From Streptomyces collinus (lineage in GTDB: Bacteria > Actinomycetota > Actinomycetes > Streptomycetales > Streptomycetaceae), in contig NZ_CP133771.1 in NCBI RefSeq assembly GCF_031348265.1, positions 7,998,001 through 8,062,000 on the forward strand: DNA of 64,000 nt, given 5' to 3'. Position 1 is the first letter of the stretch; each line of letters begins with the position of its first letter. The translations under genes and the position numbers were made by a program. Of this stretch, positions 59,120 through 64,000 are shown in pieces. The notes under the pieces were generated by a model. That model was not told the origin of the DNA. It searched no databases and saw only the letters and a program-made list of their open reading frames with translations.

Positions 59120-60862
59120 TTGTCACGCTCCGAGGAGGCTCGGAAGGCCCAGGTACGGCTGCCCCAGCTCAGACTGGACGAGCTGCTGGAGGAGTTGCAG
59201 GCCCGCATCGACGCGGCCCGGGGAACCCAGGACCGGGTGCACAGTCTGCTGGAAGCGGTGCTGTCGGTCGGCCGGGAACTGGACCTGGAGCAGGCGCTGT
59301 ACAGCATCGTGGAGGCCGCGACGGCACTGGTGGACGCGCAGTACGGCGCACTCGGCGTGATCGGCCCGGACGGCAAGCGGCTGTCGGCCTTCCACACGGT
59401 CGGCGTCAGTGAGGACCAGATCGCTCGCATCGGGAACTACCCGGAGGGTCACGGCATCCTGGGCGAGCTCATCCGCCACCCCGAGCCGCTGCGCCTGCCG
59501 AAGCTCTCCGAGCATCCGGCCTCCTATGGTTTCCCGCCGCACCATCCCCCGATGAACACGTTCCTGGGCGTTCCCATCCGGGTCCGGGACCAGGTGTTCG
59601 GCAACCTGTACCTGACCGAGAAGCGGGGCGGGACCGATTTCGACGAGGAGGACGAGGCCGTCCTGTCCACCCTCGCCGTGGCCGCCGGCGTCGCCATCGA
59701 CAACGCCCGTCTGTACGAGGAATCCCGGCTGCGTGAACGGTGGCTGCAAGCGAACGCGGAGATCACCCACAGTCTGATGTCCGGCGGCGACCAGGCGGAG
59801 GTACTGCGGCTGATCGCCGAGCGAGCGCGCGACATCACCGGCGCCGCACTCGCCGTGGTCGCGGTGCCGATGAAAGACACCGACACGCTCACCGTGGAGC
59901 TGGCCATCGGCCGGCAGGCGGAGGCCCACCGAGGGCTGGTGCTGCCCGTCGAGGGAAGCCTCATCGGGCGGGCCTTCGCCGACGTGGTACCGGTGACCAG
60001 CCCGGACGTCTCCCAGGACGACCGGATCTCGGCCGGGCCGCCGCGTTTTTCCGGCCTGGGGCCGGCCGTCGCCGTGCCCGTGGGGACGGGGGACGGCGTA
60101 CGCGGGGTCGTGCTGCTGGTGCGTGAGGCGGGCGCGAATGAGTTCACCCAGAAGGAGATGGAGCCGCTGCAGGGCTTCGCCGCGCAGGCCGCGGTCGCCA
60201 TGGAACTCGCCGAACGCCGTAAGGACGCCGAACAGATCGCTGTTCTCGAAGATCGCGACCGGATCGCCCGGGACCTGCACGACCTGGCCATCCAGCGGCT
60301 GTTCGCCACCGGGATGACCCTGCAGAGCGCCGGCCGCCTCATCGAGCACGCGCAGGCCTCGGAGCGCGTGCTGCGGGCTGTTGACGACCTCGATGAAACC
60401 ATCAAGATCATTCGGTCGACGATCTTCGGCCTGCGCACGCGCGACGACGACGCGGCCCCCAGCCTGCGGGCCCGAGCGGTACGCGTGGTCGGTGAGGCCG
60501 CTCCCGTCCTGGGCTTCGCGCCCAGCGTGCGCATGGAGGGACTGCTCGACACCCATGTCCCGAAGGAGACCGCCGACCACATCGTGGCCGTGCTGTCCGA
60601 GTCCCTCACCAATATCGCCCGTCACGCGCACGCCGACCGCGCCGAGGTGGTGTTGGAGACCGATGGCAACGAGGTAAGCCTCACGGTCACCGACAGCGGT
60701 GTGGGCGTACCCGAGGAGGGCCGCCGCAGCGGCCTCGCCAACATGGCCGAGCGAGCCAGGAAGCTCGGCGGGGACATGGAACTCGCCGACCGGGACGGCG
60801 GCGGAACGCGACTGGTGTGGCACGCCCCGGTGAGGGAAGGACAGGGCCCCTCGGAAGGGTGA
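59120..60862 (+). CDS. devS: GAF-GAF sensor histidine kinase, DevS/DosT (OsdK) type
   Basis: 580 residues from TTG 59120, seven bases after GGAGG. GAF-A (about 55-200), with FPPHHPPMNTFLGVPIRVRD where His142 aligns by eye with the haem-binding His of mycobacterial DevS; GAF-B (about 225-370); HisKA_3 with phospho-acceptor His387 in RIARDLHDLAIQRLF; HATPase (about 470-575) with DSGVGVPEEG. The protein should sense O2, NO or redox state through haem and phosphorylate the DevR-type regulator. The gene is separated from devR by gap; the TTG start may limit its expression. Confidence 0.9.
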   Translation: MSRSEEARKAQVRLPQLRLDELLEELQARIDAARGTQDRVHSLLEAVLSVGRELDLEQALYSIVEAATALVDAQYGALGVIGPDGKRLSAFHTVGVSEDQIARIGNYPEGHGILGELIRHPEPLRLPKLSEHPASYGFPPHHPPMNTFLGVPIRVRDQVFGNLYLTEKRGGTDFDEEDEAVLSTLAVAAGVAIDNARLYEESRLRERWLQANAEITHSLMSGGDQAEVLRLIAERARDITGAALAVVAVPMKDTDTLTVELAIGRQAEAHRGLVLPVEGSLIGRAFADVVPVTSPDVSQDDRISAGPPRFSGLGPAVAVPVGTGDGVRGVVLLVREAGANEFTQKEMEPLQGFAAQAAVAMELAERRKDAEQIAVLEDRDRIARDLHDLAIQRLFATGMTLQSAGRLIEHAQASERVLRAVDDLDETIKIIRSTIFGLRTRDDDAAPSLRARAVRVVGEAAPVLGFAPSVRMEGLLDTHVPKETADHIVAVLSESLTNIARHAHADRAEVVLETDGNEVSLTVTDSGVGVPEEGRRSGLANMAERARKLGGDMELADRDGGGTRLVWHAPVREGQGPSEG

Positions 60863-61059
60863 TCATGGCGAGGCACCAGGTGCTGCCTCCGCGCGGAAGG
60901 ACGCCGGGACGCCACCCAGGGGTGCGGGACCCGGCCCGGCGTGATCCTGGAAAGGCGAGCCAAGAGCGGACCCACCGAGGGAAACGGAGGCTGCAGCGTC
61001 AGGCGGGACGACGGACCCGAGCACGCGAGCCGTCCCCGCAGCGCCGCGACAAGACCCGG

Positions 61060-61690
61060 GGACGTGGGGCGGCGCGTGGCGGCCGCCGTCGGCGACAGGG
61101 TCTCAGCCGGGAGGAAACGGCTCGCCGCGCCCACATGGCGCCGGAGTACCTCGCCTGCCTGGAGGAACATCCTTCGGATCCCAGTCCGGCGACGCTGCCG
61201 CGACTGGCCGACGCCCTCGGCACCCGTCTCGTCGAACCGCGGGGCGGTGACCAGGATCTGCCACCAGGGCAGGGACACGCCCTCCTGCACCCCCGCCTGA
61301 GGGAACTCAGCCAGGAGGAGTACCGCACCTTGCTGCCCACACACGGAGTGGGCGCGTTTCTGTGACCACACCTGATGGCCCGGCCATGCTCCCGGTCTAC
61401 TACGAGGTGGTCGACGACGCCCTTGTCTTCCGCACCTCGCCGGACGCGGCTCCCGCCGTGGCCGTCGGCACGGAGGTCGCCTTCGAGGTGGACCACATCG
61501 ACGATGCGATGAGCCAGGGCTGGAGCGTTCTCGCGGTCGGCCGGGCCGAGGCCGTCAGAGACCCCGACGAGGTGCGCCGACTGGACACGCGGGCCCATAC
61601 CGATCCGGGCCGGGGGAAGGACGCACATTGTGGGTGATGATCCGGCCCGTCCGCGTGACAAGGCGTCGCATCACGCCGGCGGACCGGTGA
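61060..61690 (+). pseudogene. XRE-HTH/pyridoxamine oxidase fusion gene with three frameshifts
   Basis: Joined over three frames the region encodes DVGRRVAA, then QGLSREETARRAHMAPEYLA (HTH), then PPGQGHALLHPRLRELSQEE and THGVG, then VTTPDGPAMLPVYYEVVDDAL, and TLWVMIRPVRVTRRRITPAD, which is the normal order for an HTH-PPOX regulator-like protein. Frame changes occur near 61090, near 61352 (GGGCGCGTTT for an expected GGCCGCGTT) and near 61610. The true start is lost in the upstream frame. A single sequence error would not explain three breaks. Confidence 0.8.
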
Positions 61691-62062
61691 GCGGATCACC
61701 CGGCCTTCAGCGCCTCGCGGGCCGTGCAGAGCGGCCAGGCGGGCCCGACGGGGCGGGCCGCGGGCGACACACCCACGGCTGAGAGCTGCGTGTCCTGAAC
61801 CCGGTGGCGGCTCTCCGCCGCGCAGGGCCACGCCCAGCACCAGGCACAGCTGTCCGGTTCGCGGCACAAGTGCGGCGGAGCCGGACAGCCGGCCCGCCGC
61901 CTTGGGACCCGTCGGGTTGGTCATATCGCGCCGAACGGCCCCCCGGCCCAGGGCCGTTCAGCCCGCCGCCGTGGACCTTCGGCCTCCGGCGCGGACCGGC
62001 GCCGCCCAGGACAGTGAACGGTGTCAGGCACCAACCGGACCATCCCCGAAGGGATCACCGTC
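61691..62062. promoter_or_regulatory. Gap with two DevR/OsdR-type boxes before DoxX-like gene
   Basis: GCGCC-GAAC-GGCCC (61928-61941) and GGGCC-GTTC-AGCCC (61951-61964) have centres 23 bases apart; each has one mismatched half. They stand about 100-130 bases before the start at 62063. No gene is supported in this 372-base stretch. Confidence 0.6.
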
Positions 62063-62692
62063 ATGGCCGTGCACGATCACTCACACCGCAGTGCGGGTCT
62101 CCACTTGCCGTCGTTCCGCAGGAACCCGACGTCCACCGCACCCGGGTCCGCCGTGTCGGCACGCGACGACACGCACACCGCGCGGGCCTACGTCTTCGGT
62201 TCGGTGCGCCTCCTCATGGGCTTCGTCTTCCTGTGGGCCTTCCTGGACAAGACGTTCGGATTTGGTTACGCCACCCCGTCCGGCAAGGGCTGGATCGACG
62301 GCGGATCGCCGACGAAGGGGTTCCTCGGCTCCCTGTCCGTCGGGCCGATGGAGTCGACGTTCCACGAGTGGGCCGGCGCGGCCTGGGCGGACTGGCTGTT
62401 CATGCTCGGCCTGCTGGGCATCGGCCTGGCACTGGTCGCGGGGATCGGACTGCGCCTGGCCGCGGTGGCGGGGACCGTGATGATGGCGCTGATGTGGGTC
62501 GCGGAGTGGCCACCGGCCCAGCACCTCTCGGACGGTTCGCCGAGCATGTCGACGAACCCCTTCGCCGACTACCACCTCGTCTACGCCGCCGTCCTGATCG
62601 CCCTGGCTGCCGTCTCCGCGGGCGACACCCTTGGGGCCGGCCGGCTCTGGGCCAGGCTCCCGTTCGTCCGCGACAACGGCTGGCTGCGCTGA
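62063..62692 (+). CDS. DoxX-like integral membrane protein
   Basis: 209 residues from ATG 62063, with AAGGGATCACC before it. Four membrane helices (VRLLMGFVFLWAFLDKTFG, WADWLFMLGLLGIGLALVAG, LAAVAGTVMMALMWVAEW, YHLVYAAVLIALAAVSAG) with the DoxX/TQO small-subunit look, and a His-rich N-terminus (HDHSHRSAG). Possible role in thiosulfate:quinone oxidoreduction or redox homeostasis; evidence is family-level only. It lies downstream of paired boxes. Confidence 0.8.
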   Translation: MAVHDHSHRSAGLHLPSFRRNPTSTAPGSAVSARDDTHTARAYVFGSVRLLMGFVFLWAFLDKTFGFGYATPSGKGWIDGGSPTKGFLGSLSVGPMESTFHEWAGAAWADWLFMLGLLGIGLALVAGIGLRLAAVAGTVMMALMWVAEWPPAQHLSDGSPSMSTNPFADYHLVYAAVLIALAAVSAGDTLGAGRLWARLPFVRDNGWLR

Positions 62693-62764
62693 ACGCGGGG
62701 ATGCGGTGGGCTCGCCACCGGGCCCACCGCCCGGGCAGTGGGAGGGACGGTCGGGTCCCGGTCC

Positions 62765-62778
62765 GGGACCAGTGGCCC
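62765..62778. promoter_or_regulatory. DevR/OsdR-type box
   Basis: GGGACC-AG-TGGCCC, read as GGGACCAGTGGCCC with a 4-base spacer, 70 bases before the universal stress gene at 62848. Confidence 0.78.
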
Positions 62779-62847
62779 CTGCACTGCCCGCCGCCCGCGC
62801 ACGACCCTCGAATCGGATCCCTTGCTCCACTTCTGGAGGTTGAGAGC

Positions 62848-63753
62848 ATGTCCCGCACGATCACCGTAGGTCTCGACGGCTCGTCCGAGAGCCGGGCCGC
62901 CGCCGAGTGGGCGGCCAGGGAAGCGAAGCTACGCGGGCTGGCGCTCAAGCTCGTCCATGTCTGGCAGCCGGTGCCGGAGCCCATGGCCCAGGCACCGCTC
63001 CTCGGTGCCGAGACCCACCAGCACTGGACCGAGCGGATCCCGCGCGAAGCGGCCGCGGGTCTGCGGTTGCGGCACCCGGGCGTCGAGGTGAGCACGGAGC
63101 AGTGCTCCGGCCACGCCGCCGAGGCGCTGTGCTCGGCGGCGAAGGAGTCCGCGTTGCTGGTCCTGGGGTCACGCGGCATGAGCGGGGTAGGCGGGTTCCT
63201 GGTCGGCTCTGTCGGCCAGGCGGTCCTGGCGCACGCCGAGCTGCCGGTCGTCCTGGTGCGCGCGGGAGAGCAGGCCGCAGACGAGCACGAGATGGACCCC
63301 ACCGGCATTCCGTCGGCGGCGGCCCCTTACCGGCCCGTCGTGCTCGGCATGGACACAGGCCGGCCCGATGAGGGACTGATCGAGTTCGCCTTGGACGCGG
63401 CGGCGCGCCGCGCCACGTCCCTGCGGGTCGTCCACGGTTGGAACCCGCCGCCCTACTACGCCTACGGCCTGTCCGCCGACCCCGGCTTCCACGAGACGCT
63501 CGCCCGGAGCGAGGCCACCGACCTGGCGGAGGTGCTGCGCCCCTGGCGGCAAAAGTACCCGGACGTCGAGGTTCTGGAGGAGTCCCGCTACGGCAGCCCG
63601 GCCCTGCACCTGATCGACGCCTCCCGCACGGCATCCCTCGTCGTCGTCGGCCGCCGGGTCCGCCGCAACCCGTTCGGTGCCCACATCGGCCCCGTCACGC
63701 ACGCCGTCCTGCACCACGCCACCGCGCCCGTCGCCGTCGTCCCGCACGACTGA
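62848..63753 (+). CDS. Universal stress protein, tandem UspA domains (paralogue)
   Basis: 301 residues from ATG 62848 (GGAGGT upstream). Both UspA domains keep the nucleotide loop: GSRGMSGVGGFLVGSVGQAV and GRRVRRNPFGAHIGPVTHAV. Very similar to the protein at 50564-51421, apart from a loop insertion (DEHEMDPTGIPSAAAPY) between domains. It is followed 21 bases later by an alcohol dehydrogenase gene on the same strand, so they likely form one unit under the box at 62765. Confidence 0.95.
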   Translation: MSRTITVGLDGSSESRAAAEWAAREAKLRGLALKLVHVWQPVPEPMAQAPLLGAETHQHWTERIPREAAAGLRLRHPGVEVSTEQCSGHAAEALCSAAKESALLVLGSRGMSGVGGFLVGSVGQAVLAHAELPVVLVRAGEQAADEHEMDPTGIPSAAAPYRPVVLGMDTGRPDEGLIEFALDAAARRATSLRVVHGWNPPPYYAYGLSADPGFHETLARSEATDLAEVLRPWRQKYPDVEVLEESRYGSPALHLIDASRTASLVVVGRRVRRNPFGAHIGPVTHAVLHHATAPVAVVPHD

Positions 63754-63774
63754 GCATCCTGAGGAGAAGCAACC

Positions 63775-64000
63775 ATGAAGGCAGCAGTCGTCCGGGCCTT
63801 CGGTGAACCGCTGGTCATCGAGGAGCGCCCCGACCCCGAGCCCGGCCCCGGCCAGATCCGTATCCGTCTCGAGGCGTCCGGGCTGTGCCACACCGATATC
63901 CACGCCGCGCACGGGGACTGGCCGGTCAAGCCGAACCCGCCGTTCGTGCCCGGGCACGAGGGCGTGGGTCTGGTGGAGGCCCTCGGCGAGGGCGTCACCC
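63775..64000 (+). CDS. adhP: Zinc-dependent alcohol dehydrogenase (partial at window end)
   Basis: The first 75 residues from ATG 63775 behind GAGGAG: MKAAVVRAFGEPLVIEERP, ASGLCHTDIHAAHGDWP (zinc-binding Cys and the proton-relay Thr/His), VPGHEGVGLVEALGEGV (second zinc ligand His-Glu). This is the N-terminus of a medium-chain AdhP-type dehydrogenase. The remainder is outside the window. It follows the universal stress gene and belongs to the putative hypoxia unit, where it could reoxidise NADH by reducing aldehydes. Confidence 0.9.
   Translation, partial: MKAAVVRAFGEPLVIEERPDPEPGPGQIRIRLEASGLCHTDIHAAHGDWPVKPNPPFVPGHEGVGLVEALGEGVT

Noticed and set aside
60817..61365. A 182-residue intact gene after devS
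   Set aside because: Its first half is arginine-rich out-of-frame sequence; similarity shows a frameshifted HTH-PPOX gene instead.
1..64000. tRNA, rRNA, CRISPR arrays, insertion sequences and phage attachment sites
   Set aside because: None could be recognised: no cloverleaf with CCA end, no spaced repeats, no transposase motifs.

Overview
The window is a very G+C-rich actinobacterial chromosome segment. Third-codon G/C bias, GTG/TTG starts, GGAGG-type ribosome binding sites, Tat signals, a spore-associated-protein homologue, an SCO2400-type protein and an HrdB-like sigma factor all point to Streptomyces. I see no rRNA, tRNA, CRISPR array or intact insertion sequence.

Layout. 1-7.1 kb: start of a PemK/MazF-like toxin, a flotillin/NfeD-type pair, an amidase, a secreted GH43-like/AbfB glycosidase and a Tat-exported FAD oxidoreductase. 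7.2-13 kb: a SapA-like secreted protein, an SCO2400-type membrane protein, then an FHA-wHTH protein translationally coupled to a Ser/Thr kinase that carries an extracellular lytic-transglycosylase-like domain, and a convergent secreted beta-lactamase-fold hydrolase. 13-26 kb: a mixed metabolic and regulatory stretch (VOC protein, MFS exporter, YbhB/Raf-inhibitor-like protein, group 2 sigma factor, CapA-like protein, archease, DJ-1 and GlxA pair, hydrolases, phosphoribosyltransferase, TerC, CoA transferase, PucR-like regulator). 26.6-32 kb: a PAS/SpoIIE phosphatase, a second receptor kinase and its coupled membrane protein with perfect 30-bp repeats. 32-44.8 kb: regulators with visible operators (LysR, TetR, LacI, MarR), an FMN reductase, aldehyde dehydrogenase, thioredoxin, a pyridine nucleotide-disulfide oxidoreductase, a wrecked ABC-F gene, peptide deformylase, a PepSY membrane protein and pirin.

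44.8-64 kb is the most coherent region. It looks like a hypoxia/dormancy island equivalent to the DevR/DosR (Streptomyces OsdR) regulon: flavohemoglobin, SulP transporter, tandem-domain universal stress proteins, CBS-BON protein, cyclic-nucleotide-binding protein, carbamate kinase, two pyridoxamine-oxidase-fold proteins, a DevR-like response regulator, GAPDH, a DevS-like GAF-GAF histidine kinase, a DoxX-like protein and an alcohol dehydrogenase. A palindrome of the form GGGMCC-N4-GGCCC precedes most of these transcription units. It occurs once, in helically phased pairs or triplets, or inside a 44-bp perfect palindrome. The same region is littered with broken genes: the C-terminus of narI, a flavodoxin fragment, a frameshifted universal stress gene fused to a nonsense-mutated PPK2 stump, an XRE-PPOX gene with three frameshifts, and TPR and membrane-protein fragments. 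The island therefore seems to have lost nitrate respiration and polyphosphate modules while keeping its regulator and many targets.
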